A stretch of 10,501 nt of DNA from Piscirickettsiaceae bacterium (GTDB lineage: Bacteria; Pseudomonadota; Gammaproteobacteria; Thiomicrospirales; Thiomicrospiraceae): the NCBI GenBank assembly GCA_027019045.1, contig JALUXI010000198.1, positions 1 through 10,501 of the forward strand, in the 5' to 3' direction. Below, piece after piece: positions 1-6,224 of the stretch. Positions within the stretch are counted from its first letter, which is position 1. Each line of letters opens with the position of its first letter. Below the pieces are notes generated by a model. That model had not been told where the DNA came from. It did not search any database and saw only the letters and a program-made list of their open reading frames with translations. A program made the position numbers and the translations under genes.

Positions 1-512
1 GCATTAAGATTGCCACCTCTTCTTATACCCGTCACCATCCCAATATTGCGATGACTAAGGCAAAATCGAATGGGAATTACATCAATTCAATGCTAGCACT
101 GCAAGAGGCGATTAGCCACGGTTGTGATGAGGCGTTGTTGTTGGATCCTGAAGGTTATGTAGCTGAAGGCTCGGGTGAGAACTTCTTTATGGTTAAAGAG
201 GGGGTGATTTATACGCCTGAGCTGACTTCTGCATTGGATGGGATTACGCGTAAAACCATTATGCAGTTAGCGGATGAAATGGGGTATGAAGTAAAAGAAG
301 AACGGATTAGCCGTGATGCGGTTTATATTGCGGATGAAGCCTTCTTTACGGGAACCGCCGCTGAGGTAACACCCATTCGTGAGTTGGATGGTCGAGTGAT
401 AGGTGAAGGTTGTCGAGGGCCTGTGACCGAAGCGTTACAAACCAAGTATTTTGATTTGGTGCATGGTCGTGTGCCTGAGCATTTAGATTGGTTAACCCCA
501 GTTAAGGACTAG
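1..512 (+). CDS. ilvE: Branched-chain amino acid aminotransferase (3' part)
   Basis: This is a PLP-dependent class IV transaminase that interconverts branched-chain 2-oxo acids and Leu/Ile/Val with glutamate/2-oxoglutarate in the cytoplasm. The frame is open from base 3, before the first visible ATG at 51, so the 5' end lies outside the window and the ATG at 51 is internal. About 170 C-terminal residues are present of the roughly 300 usual for the family. Visible hallmarks are AKSNGNY, whose Lys (codon 63-65) aligns with the PLP Schiff-base lysine in my memory of E. coli IlvE; EGSGENFF (165-188), the class IV signature; and the FFTGTAAEVTPI substrate/cofactor loop. The ending resembles the E. 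coli C-terminus (GPVTEALQ...WLTPVKD). In Pseudomonas ilvE sits beside the waa core genes, which agrees with the LPS genes seen here. The identification is secure; the upstream context is not visible. Confidence 0.96.
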   Translation, partial: IKIATSSYTRHHPNIAMTKAKSNGNYINSMLALQEAISHGCDEALLLDPEGYVAEGSGENFFMVKEGVIYTPELTSALDGITRKTIMQLADEMGYEVKEERISRDAVYIADEAFFTGTAAEVTPIRELDGRVIGEGCRGPVTEALQTKYFDLVHGRVPEHLDWLTPVKD

Positions 513-521
513 GAGAAAGTA

Positions 522-658
522 ACTACTCAGCTCACCCCTGAAATCCGCCACTTCTGCGTTGGAAAATGGTCATTTACTCGTTTGTAAACTCACATTTTCC
601 GCCTTGAATTGGCAAATTTCAGTGGCAATCTGAGCAGCTACGGGATTCGCTGAGTAGT
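522..658. repeat. 137-bp imperfect palindrome between ilvE and the zinc-finger gene
   Basis: The gap after ilvE is filled by a nested inverted repeat. ACTACTCAGC (522-531) is matched exactly by GCTGAGTAGT (649-658). Inside it, CTGAAAT (538-544) pairs with ATTTCAG (616-622), GCCA (547-550) with TGGC (610-613), GGAAAATG (561-568) with CATTTTCC (593-600), and TTTAC with GTAAA around a central loop near 578-584. A second CTCAG complement near 629-633 lies at the same 7-base distance from CTGAAAT as on the left arm, so the right arm appears to carry the tip twice. No T-run follows the hairpin and no ORF fits it, so it does not look like a simple terminator. It could be a dispersed MITE/REP-like repeat or an RNA structure in the transcript. 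The structure is seen directly; its role is unknown. Confidence 0.7.
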
Positions 659-672
659 GATAGGAGAAAAAG

Positions 673-906
673 ATGACACAATCAGCCAAAATGAATGATG
701 AATGTTGCACCCACTGTTGTGATCAGCAGCAGATTGAGGTGACTTATGATGATTTACCTCTCCACTGCCCAACTGATGAAATGAGTTTGTGGAATGGACA
801 TCCAAAGGTTTTTTTACCCATTGAAGCGACAGGCAAAGCCAAGTGTCCTTACTGTGGCACGGAGTATGTCTTAAAAGACTGGGATCCAAACCACATTTCG
901 CACTGA
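673..906 (+). CDS. Small zf-CHCC zinc-finger protein
   Basis: This 77-aa protein belongs to the zf-CHCC family, the domain shared with the NDUFS6 subunit of mitochondrial complex I. The core runs from about residue 22 to 68: DLPLHCP with Cys32, NGHPKVFLPIE with His43, then CPYCGTEYVL with Cys58 and Cys61, giving the expected C-H-C-C zinc ligands. The family fold is a small single-zinc domain; the bacterial function is not settled, and a metal or redox-complex role is only an analogy. ATG 673 is chosen because AGGAG (662-666) lies 6 bases upstream; Met7 would have no such site. Unusually, residues 11-16 read CCTHCC, an extra Cys/His cluster outside the conserved domain. It follows ilvE by 160 bp and is convergent with the acyltransferase gene. 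Family assignment is firm, function is not. Confidence 0.88.
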   Translation: MTQSAKMNDECCTHCCDQQQIEVTYDDLPLHCPTDEMSLWNGHPKVFLPIEATGKAKCPYCGTEYVLKDWDPNHISH

Positions 907-934
907 GAAAGGTTACAAAAGTTTAGAAATTTTG

Positions 935-987
935 CCAAAATCCCCAGTCCTGTAAGCCATTTAAGCGAGCAGGACTGGGGATTTTGG
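935..987. terminator. Bidirectional intrinsic terminator between convergent genes
   Basis: An 18-bp perfect stem, CCAAAATCCCCAGTCCTG (935-952) and its exact complement (970-987), encloses a 17-base loop. The GC-rich middle is flanked by A/T tracts, so transcripts from either strand end the hairpin in a U-rich stretch; on the + strand TGTTTTTG follows. It sits 28 bp after the zinc-finger stop and 18 bp before the stop of the minus-strand acyltransferase gene, where a shared terminator is expected. Termination itself is inferred from structure. Confidence 0.9.
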
Positions 988-1005
988 TGTTTTTGGGGGC
1001 AGAAC

Positions 1006-1983
1006 TTAGTTTTCTGTTTTCTCTTCGATTTTAGGCGGTAGATAATCTTTAGGTTTGTTTTTTAAAGCCCAGCGGTCGTGTACCCAGAGGTATTGCGGGA
1101 TGTTTTGTTTGATTTCGGTTTCGTAGAGGTGGTGGAGTCGTAGCGTGTCGGCGTAGTCATCTCCGCTGGGGAAGTTGTCTAAAGCGGGATGGAAGGTGAG
1201 GGTGTAGTGACCTTTCGCGTCGCGTCGCGTAAAGCAGGGAACAACGAGGCAGTTGGTCATTTTGGCGAGTTTGGAAGTGGCGGGGTTACTGGGAGCGAGT
1301 CGATTAAAAAATGGCACTTCAATATGCCCTTTGGCGGTGTATTTTTGGTCGGGGAGAAAGAAAAAGGCTTCGCCTTTGCGTAAGGCTTTGAGCATGGCAC
1401 GAGTATTGTGGTTCTCAATGGGATGAACCGCTCGTCCATCCTCGCCTTCGACAGTTCTGCCTTGACGGATAAAAGCTTCCATCAGTGGGTTGTCATGGGG
1501 GCGATAGATGGGGCGGTAGTCGGTGATAAAGGAGACAAAAAGGCCGGTGAGATCAATATGGGTAAAGTGGGGGACGAGAATTAGCAGGCCTTTGCCTGTG
1601 GCTTTTGCGGCTTTTAGATGCTCAAGTCCTTGGTAGCTTACAAGTTGGCGTTCAAATGCATTTTTCCCCCGTTTTCGATGGTCACCCCACCATACAATGA
1701 GGGTTTCCATCAGACCAATGCCTAGAGATTCGAAATGCTGATGGTTAAGGGTTTCAATCTCTTGAGCTGTTTTTTCTGGGAAGGCGAGTTTAAGATTGCG
1801 TTTGCTAATTTGACGACGCTTGGGTGCAAGTCGATAGAGGAGGTTCCCCAAGCGTTTACCGAACTTTTGTTTGGCTGAGTATGGCAGAAGTGCAATCAAG
1901 CGAGCCAAGCCTAAGCCTAACCAGATGCCCCAGTATTTTGGTGCGAGATATTGCCATTGAAAAAGTGAGTTTTGTTTTTTCAT
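1006..1983 (-). CDS. lpxL: Lipid A late acyltransferase, LpxL/HtrB-like
   Basis: This 325-aa enzyme of the LPLAT/HtrB family transfers an acyl chain from acyl-ACP to Kdo-bearing lipid A precursor on the inner face of the cytoplasmic membrane, making an acyloxyacyl group. A short hydrophobic N-terminal segment (about residues 18-35) follows a basic start, as in LpxL. The catalytic HX4D motif is HFTHID (His139, Asp144). Downstream are FFLPDQKYTAKGHIEVPFF and the TSKLAKMTNCLVVPCF block typical of the family. The length is slightly above E. coli LpxL (306 aa). Its ATG overlaps the msbA stop as ATGA (1980-1983) with no clear Shine-Dalgarno, so translation is probably coupled to msbA. LpxL fits better than LpxM by overall pattern, but which acyl chain is used, and at which position, cannot be read from the sequence. 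A paralogue may exist elsewhere. Confidence 0.9.
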   Translation of the reverse strand: MKKQNSLFQWQYLAPKYWGIWLGLGLARLIALLPYSAKQKFGKRLGNLLYRLAPKRRQISKRNLKLAFPEKTAQEIETLNHQHFESLGIGLMETLIVWWGDHRKRGKNAFERQLVSYQGLEHLKAAKATGKGLLILVPHFTHIDLTGLFVSFITDYRPIYRPHDNPLMEAFIRQGRTVEGEDGRAVHPIENHNTRAMLKALRKGEAFFFLPDQKYTAKGHIEVPFFNRLAPSNPATSKLAKMTNCLVVPCFTRRDAKGHYTLTFHPALDNFPSGDDYADTLRLHHLYETEIKQNIPQYLWVHDRWALKNKPKDYLPPKIEEKTEN

Positions 1984-3716
1984 CGGTTTTGAGTGGTATT
2001 TTGTAATTGGGCGTATCGCCCCTGTTTTTGAATAAGGGTTTGATGGGTACCTAATTCTATCAGTTGCCCTTTTTCCATCACGGCGATTTGATCGGCATTG
2101 ACCACGGTGCTAAGGCGGTGGGCGATCAGAATCACGGTGCGGTCTTGCTTGAGGACTTCCATGGCTTGCTGAATTTTGGCTTCAGATTCATTGTCTAGGG
2201 CAGAGGTGGCTTCATCAAAAATCAAAATGGGGGCATTTTTAAGGAAGGCTCGGGCGATGGCAATGCGTTGGCGTTGTCCGCCTGAAAGCAGGCTGCCGTT
2301 ATTGCCAATGGGGGTGTCGAGTCCTTGGGGGAGTTGTTGGATAAATTCCCAGGCATGGGCGGCTTTGGCAGCCGCAATAATTTTTTCTCGGTCAAATTCA
2401 GCGTGACCATAGGCAATATTGGCCGCAACGGTGTCATTAAAGAGGACGACGCTTTGGCTGACAAAGGCGATCTGTTGCCGTAGGTAGTTCAGCTCAATCT
2501 CTGGAAGTGGCGTACCATCTAAAGTAATGCAGCCTGCTTGTGGATCATAAAAGCGGGCAATGAGGTTGACCAAGGTGGATTTGCCACTGCCTGATTGCCC
2601 CACCAGTGCGGTGGTTTGCTTGGCAGGAATTCGCAGGGTGAAGTCTTTCAGTGCAGGCTCATCGCTATTGGGGTAGGTAAAGTTGACCTGTTGAAAGTGA
2701 ATATCACCTTGAATAGGGTGAGGTGTGAGTTGCCCTTGATTAGGTTCATCAGGTTGGTCAAGCAGTTCGAAAATGCTTTGTGCGGCTGCCATGCCTTTCT
2801 GTACGGTTTCGTTAATATTGGTGATGCGGCGAATGGGTTCAAAGGTGAGTGCCATGGCGGTAACATAAGCAAGCAGTTCACCTGGGGTGAAAGCTCCCTG
2901 TGCGGAAAGATTCATCGCAATATAGACAATAATGGAGAGGGCTATGGCGGCCAGCACCTGTACCAGTGGAACATTGGCGGCGGAGACTTTGGTCACCCGT
3001 AGTGTATTTTTAAACAATTCGCTGGCGGTTTGGTGAAAGCGTTGCTCTTCATAGGCTTCTGCACCGTAGATTTTGATGTCTCGATGCCCTGTTAATCCCT
3101 CCTCCATCTGATGGGTGAGTTGTCCCATATTGTTTTGCATTTCAGTGCTGGAGTGACGCATCATTTTGCTGGCTTTGTCGATAATAAAAGCGACAATCGG
3201 TCCAATAATCGCCATCAGAAGGGTGAGCTGCCATGAGATATAGAGCAGGTAGCCGAGCAGGGCGAGAATGGTCAAGCTGTCTCGGATAATGACCACCCAA
3301 GCGGTGGAGAGGGCATTGCTGGCTTGCTGGACATCATAGGTGATTTTGGCCATTAGCTTGCCAGTGCTACTTTCATTGAATGTTTGCATGGGTAGATATT
3401 GCATCTTGTGATACATGTCGGCACGAATATTGAGAATAGCTTTTTCAGCCAGCCAAGTGCTGGTGACTTTGCTGACATATTCGGCAATGCCTTTGATGAT
3501 AAAGACACCTGCCAGCATCAGCGGCACTTGGGTAAAGGAGGCAGGGTCTTTTTCAATTAAGCTTCTGTCCACCAGCTCTTTTAAAATCGCTGCTGTGAGG
3601 GGTTCCATGGCTGCGATCACCAACAGCGTAAAGAGTGTCAGTGCAATGGCACCTTTATAAGGGGTGATATAACTAAGCAGGCGACGGTAGAGTTTGAGTG
3701 TTTTTTTATCGAGCAT
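1980..3716 (-). CDS. msbA: Lipid A export ATP-binding/permease MsbA
   Basis: This is a homodimeric type IV ABC exporter that flips core-lipid A from the cytoplasmic to the periplasmic leaflet. At 578 aa it matches E. coli MsbA (582 aa). The ABC transmembrane domain covers about residues 20-310, with hydrophobic segments near 24-42, 63-80, 138-160, 162-180, 250-270 and 281-292. The nucleotide-binding domain follows: Walker A GQSGSGKST (373-381), Q-loop Gln421, signature LSGGQ (477-481), Walker B ILIFDE with Asp501/Glu502, D-loop SALD and H-loop His533. All catalytic residues are intact. The start lies 2 bp after the phosphatase stop with no convincing Shine-Dalgarno, and the end overlaps the acyltransferase start by 4 bp. 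The three genes therefore form one transcript. Placement next to a lipid A acyltransferase and hldD supports MsbA over a generic multidrug exporter. Confidence 0.95.
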   Translation of the reverse strand: MLDKKTLKLYRRLLSYITPYKGAIALTLFTLLVIAAMEPLTAAILKELVDRSLIEKDPASFTQVPLMLAGVFIIKGIAEYVSKVTSTWLAEKAILNIRADMYHKMQYLPMQTFNESSTGKLMAKITYDVQQASNALSTAWVVIIRDSLTILALLGYLLYISWQLTLLMAIIGPIVAFIIDKASKMMRHSSTEMQNNMGQLTHQMEEGLTGHRDIKIYGAEAYEEQRFHQTASELFKNTLRVTKVSAANVPLVQVLAAIALSIIVYIAMNLSAQGAFTPGELLAYVTAMALTFEPIRRITNINETVQKGMAAAQSIFELLDQPDEPNQGQLTPHPIQGDIHFQQVNFTYPNSDEPALKDFTLRIPAKQTTALVGQSGSGKSTLVNLIARFYDPQAGCITLDGTPLPEIELNYLRQQIAFVSQSVVLFNDTVAANIAYGHAEFDREKIIAAAKAAHAWEFIQQLPQGLDTPIGNNGSLLSGGQRQRIAIARAFLKNAPILIFDEATSALDNESEAKIQQAMEVLKQDRTVILIAHRLSTVVNADQIAVMEKGQLIELGTHQTLIQKQGRYAQLQNTTQNR

Positions 3717-3718
3717 CT

Positions 3719-4381
3719 TTATTCACGGTGTAAAATTTTATTGACCACAATATTCGCCCACCCTTGTGCATGGAATTGTTTATTGAGGGCATCTTTATCA
3801 TAGTGGTGGGTCACCCACTCCTCAAAGGAGACTTCAGGATGGGCTTGCTCAAATTTTAGAAATTCATCAAAAAAGACATCGAGCTTTCCTGTGTCTGCCC
3901 AACGGAAGTGACCATATTTCATGCTGAGTTGTTTGACTGCTTGAGAGATGGGTTCGCCTTCAACGAAGTGTTTATAGAAAACGCTCATCAGCCCTGCACG
4001 GTCAGCGCCTGATTTGCAGTGAATCAACAGAGGCTTGTCGGCGGTTAATAGAATCTCTTTTGCTTTTAAAATCATCTCCTTATCGGGAAAGGCACGGGAA
4101 GACATGGTGTGGTTAATCAGGGTAATACCAAGCTGATCACACGCCTCTTTTTCGAGCAGGTACTGCCCTGTGGTATCGGAGGCACGCATACTGATAATGG
4201 TTTTGAGACCATATTTTTCATGCAATTTACGAATAAACCGAGGAGAAGGGTGGTTGCTGCGAAAAGCTTGATCTGAGAGCTTACCAAAATTGCGGTAAAG
4301 CACCCGAAGCACCTCGTGATCAACGAACCATGCTTCTAAGTGAGCCATAAAACGGTTAAAGGGAGAAGTGAGTTTTGCCAT
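3719..4381 (-). CDS. Dual-specificity/tyrosine-phosphatase-like protein
   Basis: This 220-aa soluble protein has a cysteine-dependent phosphatase (DSP/PTP) fold. The P-loop is HCKSGADR (His121, Cys122, Arg128), matching HCX5R. Upstream, GKLSDQAFRSNHPSP, the KYGLKTIISMR strand (about 57-66) and ITLINHTMSS (about 86-95) match the first half of the fold; Asp100 (SRAFPD) is one candidate general acid, unproven. The segment MKYGHFRWADTGKLDVFFDEF follows the active site, and I associate this pattern with proteobacterial members of the family. No signal peptide or membrane segment is seen, so it is probably cytoplasmic. It is the first gene of the unit leading into msbA and the lipid A acyltransferase, divergent from hldD. 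The substrate could be a phosphoprotein, a phospholipid (as for PTPMT1-type PGP phosphatases) or an LPS-pathway phosphate; the sequence does not decide. Family confident, function unknown. Confidence 0.85.
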   Translation of the reverse strand: MAKLTSPFNRFMAHLEAWFVDHEVLRVLYRNFGKLSDQAFRSNHPSPRFIRKLHEKYGLKTIISMRASDTTGQYLLEKEACDQLGITLINHTMSSRAFPDKEMILKAKEILLTADKPLLIHCKSGADRAGLMSVFYKHFVEGEPISQAVKQLSMKYGHFRWADTGKLDVFFDEFLKFEQAHPEVSFEEWVTHHYDKDALNKQFHAQGWANIVVNKILHRE

Positions 4382-4410
4382 GAATCTCTGTTTTGAAATG
4401 GAATCTGTGT

Positions 4411-4451
4411 ATTTTACCTTTTTATAGGCATTGGGTGGGCGAGATGGTAAA
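4411..4451 (-). promoter_or_regulatory. Possible promoter for the phosphatase-msbA-lpxL unit
   Basis: Read on the minus strand, a TTTACC element (4446-4451) lies 18-19 bp from CTATAA/TATAAA (4421-4427), a weak sigma-70-like pair. A second -10-like TAAAAT (complement of 4411-4416) lies closer to the gene but has no good -35. Some promoter is expected here because the unit begins at 4381 and the next gene is divergent. The exact hexamers are uncertain. Confidence 0.45.
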
Positions 4452-4453
4452 AT
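4425..4453 (+). promoter_or_regulatory. Probable sigma-70 promoter for the hldD operon
   Basis: TAGGCA (4425-4430, four of six matches to TTGACA) is separated by 17 bp from TAAAAT (4448-4453). A TG at 4445-4446 makes the latter an extended -10. It lies 33 bp before the hldD ATG, leaving a short leader with GAGGT (4476-4480) 6 bases before the start. It shares bases with the candidate minus-strand promoter, so the two may compete. Inferred from motif match and position only. Confidence 0.6.
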
Positions 4454-4486
4454 CTGTTCTTTATCATTATTTTTTGAGGTGTGTAA

Positions 4487-5455
4487 ATGATTGTCGTCAC
4501 AGGTGGTGCGGGCTTTATTGGTTCCAATATTGTCAAGGCGTTGAATGAGATGGGTCGCACCGATATTTTGGTGGTGGATAACCTGAAAAATGGCAAGAAG
4601 TTTATAAACTTGCAGGATTGTGATTTTGCGGATTATCTAGATAAAGAGGATTTTCAAGCTCGCATCTTTGCCGAAGAGGGATTACCTGAGATAGAGTGTG
4701 TTTTCCATGAAGGAGCTTGCTCGGCCACCACTGAGTGGGATGGCAAGTTTATGATGGATAATAATTATGAGTACTCAAAAGACTTGCTTAATTACTGTTT
4801 AAACCGACGAATTCCTTTTTTATATGCCTCTTCCGCCTCTGTTTATGGTGATGGCCCGACCTTTATTGAGGAGCGACAATATGAAAAGCCGCTTAATGTC
4901 TATGGTTTTTCAAAATTTCAGTTCGATCAATTCGTACGCCAGGTTTTGCCGAAGGCAGAAAGCCAAGTGGTTGGTTTCCGCTATTTCAATGTTTATGGAC
5001 CAAGAGAGCAGCACAAAGGGGATATGGCTTCCGTCGCCTTTAAGCTGCATCGTGCCTTGCTGAATGGTGAAACTTTAAAACTGTTCGGGGCTTATGATGG
5101 ATATGAAGCAGGCATGCAGACACGAGATTTTGTCTATGTGGAGGATGTGGTCAAAGTGAATCTATGGTTTATGCAACATTCTGATAAATCGGGTATTTTT
5201 AATTTAGGTCCCGCCAAGGCAGAACCTTTTAAAAATATTGCAGAAGCCGTGATTCAATTCCATGGCAAAGGTGAGATTGAGTATATCGCTTTCCCAGAGC
5301 ATCTCAAAGGGGCGTATCAGAGCTATACTCAAGCAGATAATACCAAGTTGCGGGAAGCAGGCTATGATGCCCCTTTTCATACAGTCGCAGAAGGGGTGGA
5401 AAAATACCTCACTTGGTTAACCGAGCATCCACATGTGTTGGAGTTTGCGAAATAG
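4487..5455 (+). CDS. hldD: ADP-L-glycero-D-manno-heptose 6-epimerase
   Basis: This cytoplasmic NAD(P)-dependent epimerase converts ADP-D-glycero- to ADP-L-glycero-D-manno-heptose, the last step in making the heptosyl donor for the LPS inner core. It is an extended short-chain dehydrogenase of 322 aa (E. coli 310). It has the N-terminal Rossmann motif TGGAGFIGSN (GxxGxxG at Gly6/9/12), the family-specific NLKNGKKFINL and HEGACSATTEWDGK blocks, YASSASVYG with Ser115/Ser116, and the catalytic Tyr139-x3-Lys143 in NVYGFSKFQFD. The later RYFNVYGPREQHKG and QTRDFVYVEDVV segments are also characteristic. Every key residue is intact. It is the first gene of the plus-strand core operon and supplies the substrate for WaaC encoded downstream. 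No hldE, gmhA or gmhB is in the window, so the rest of the ADP-heptose pathway must be elsewhere. Confidence 0.97.
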   Translation: MIVVTGGAGFIGSNIVKALNEMGRTDILVVDNLKNGKKFINLQDCDFADYLDKEDFQARIFAEEGLPEIECVFHEGACSATTEWDGKFMMDNNYEYSKDLLNYCLNRRIPFLYASSASVYGDGPTFIEERQYEKPLNVYGFSKFQFDQFVRQVLPKAESQVVGFRYFNVYGPREQHKGDMASVAFKLHRALLNGETLKLFGAYDGYEAGMQTRDFVYVEDVVKVNLWFMQHSDKSGIFNLGPAKAEPFKNIAEAVIQFHGKGEIEYIAFPEHLKGAYQSYTQADNTKLREAGYDAPFHTVAEGVEKYLTWLTEHPHVLEFAK

Positions 5456-5459
5456 GAGG
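5454..5459 (+). promoter_or_regulatory. Shine-Dalgarno of the 57-aa ORF, overlapping the hldD stop
   Basis: A full AGGAGG overlaps the hldD TAG (5453-5455) and ends 5 bases before ATG 5465. This is the strongest ribosome site in the operon, and it supports both the reality of the small ORF and its start. The nearer ATG at 5461 opens only four codons before TAA, so 5465 is preferred. Confidence 0.8.
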
Positions 5460-5464
5460 AATGG

Positions 5465-5638
5465 ATGTCATATAAGTTTATAGAAGAGCGAGAGCCAACG
5501 GATGAAGAGTTGGAAAAGTTGATGTCTGCCGCATCTGATTATGCTGAAAAGAAGGCTAGAATGGCGTATCAAAAATATATGGAAAATATCCATTTAAAAA
5601 TTTTGAAATTGAAAAAGCAGAAGCAGCGTGAAGCCTAG
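5465..5638 (+). CDS. 57-aa charged protein, candidate antitoxin of the zeta-like kinase
   Basis: This short gene begins 9 bp after hldD behind a perfect AGGAGG and ends inside the kinase gene with an 11-bp overlap (5628-5638). The product starts MSYKFIEEREPTDEELEKLM. Its N-terminal part is acidic, and from about residue 22 onward it is rich in Ala, Lys and Tyr and ends strongly basic (LKLKKQKQREA), so a mostly helical protein is likely. There is no signal peptide, membrane segment, Cys/His cluster or obvious helix-turn-helix. I do not recognise a named family. Its small size, strong ribosome site and overlap with a zeta-toxin-like kinase are the usual arrangement of an antitoxin ahead of its toxin, and helical epsilon/PezA-type inhibitors block zeta kinases by binding them. 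The antitoxin role is therefore an inference from context. That it is a real gene is well supported. Confidence 0.75.
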   Translation: MSYKFIEEREPTDEELEKLMSAASDYAEKKARMAYQKYMENIHLKILKLKKQKQREA

Positions 5639-6224
5639 ATTAATTGTTATTGCAGGCCCAAATGGTAGTGGGAAAACCACTGTTACTGAGCAGGGGTTAG
5701 CTCATGAGTGGTTTGATGGTTGTGTTTATCTCAACCCAGATGTGATAGCTCAAGAAAAATTTGCTGGGTGGAATGATTATGAAAGTGTTATCGCTGCTGC
5801 TAAATGGGCAACGCATCAGCGGTACAACTTGATTGACCAAAAACATAGCTTAGCGTTTGAAACAGTTTTTTCCTCGCAGGAGAAGCTTGATTTTTTACAA
5901 AAGGCAAAAGACCAAGGGTACTTTATCCGTCTATTTTTTATTTGTACCGAATCTCCTGTGATCAATGCTTCTAGAGTCGCACAAAGGGTGTTGGAGGGCG
6001 GTCATGATGTGCCTATCTCTAAAATTATTAGTCGGTATAAAAAAGCCATTTTTAATGCTTATCAAGCATTAGAGATCGTGGATAGGTTGTATTTATATGA
6101 TAACTCTTTTGATGGAGCTCCACCTGAATTGATCGCTAGGTTTGCTGAGGGTAAGTTGGTTAAAACTTATACGGATAAGATACCCATTTGGGCGCAAGAT
6201 TTTATTTTTGAGGGTCAAAGTTGA
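5628..6224 (+). CDS. Zeta-toxin-like P-loop kinase
   Basis: This 198-aa protein belongs to the zeta-toxin superfamily (the group I know as COG4185, predicted ATPase or kinase). Walker A is GPNGSGKTT (10-18, Lys16). LNPDVIA places Asp38 where zeta toxins have their catalytic base (IDNDTF in the streptococcal protein). FETVFSS (77-83) matches the substrate-binding strand. ASRVAQRVLEGGHDVP (114-129) with Arg116/Arg120, followed by ISRYKKAI with Arg136, supplies the lid arginines. It is shorter than streptococcal zeta (287 aa) and PezT (253 aa). Characterised zeta toxins phosphorylate UDP-N-acetylglucosamine and related UDP-sugars and so block wall synthesis; the substrate here is unknown. The start is GTG at 5628, inside the preceding small ORF, with only a weak AG-rich site, suggesting coupled and lower translation. 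Its TGA overlaps the TTG start of waaC. It may be a toxin or a sugar-metabolism kinase. Confidence 0.88.
   Translation: MKPRLIVIAGPNGSGKTTVTEQGLAHEWFDGCVYLNPDVIAQEKFAGWNDYESVIAAAKWATHQRYNLIDQKHSLAFETVFSSQEKLDFLQKAKDQGYFIRLFFICTESPVINASRVAQRVLEGGHDVPISKIISRYKKAIFNAYQALEIVDRLYLYDNSFDGAPPELIARFAEGKLVKTYTDKIPIWAQDFIFEGQS

Noticed and set aside
51..53. ATG at 51 as the ilvE start.
   Set aside because: The frame is open upstream to base 3 and encodes IlvE-like sequence, so this Met is internal to a gene cut by the window edge.
522..658. Integron attC-like site, because of the long imperfect palindrome.
   Set aside because: No integrase or cassette array is present, the arms are longer and more complementary than I would expect, and I could not identify convincing paired core sites.
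638..889. An 83-codon minus-strand frame opposite the zinc-finger gene.
   Set aside because: The plus-strand frame has a clear zf-CHCC domain and a good ribosome site; the opposite frame has neither.
2595..3002. A 135-codon open frame antisense to msbA.
   Set aside because: It lies wholly inside the well-conserved msbA frame, has no ribosome site, and its product resembles no family I know; it is a shadow of msbA codon use.
5461..5475. ATG at 5461 as start of the small ORF.
   Set aside because: This frame reads only Met-Asp-Val-Ile and then stops, and AGGAGG would be too close to it; ATG 5465 gives the 57-codon frame.
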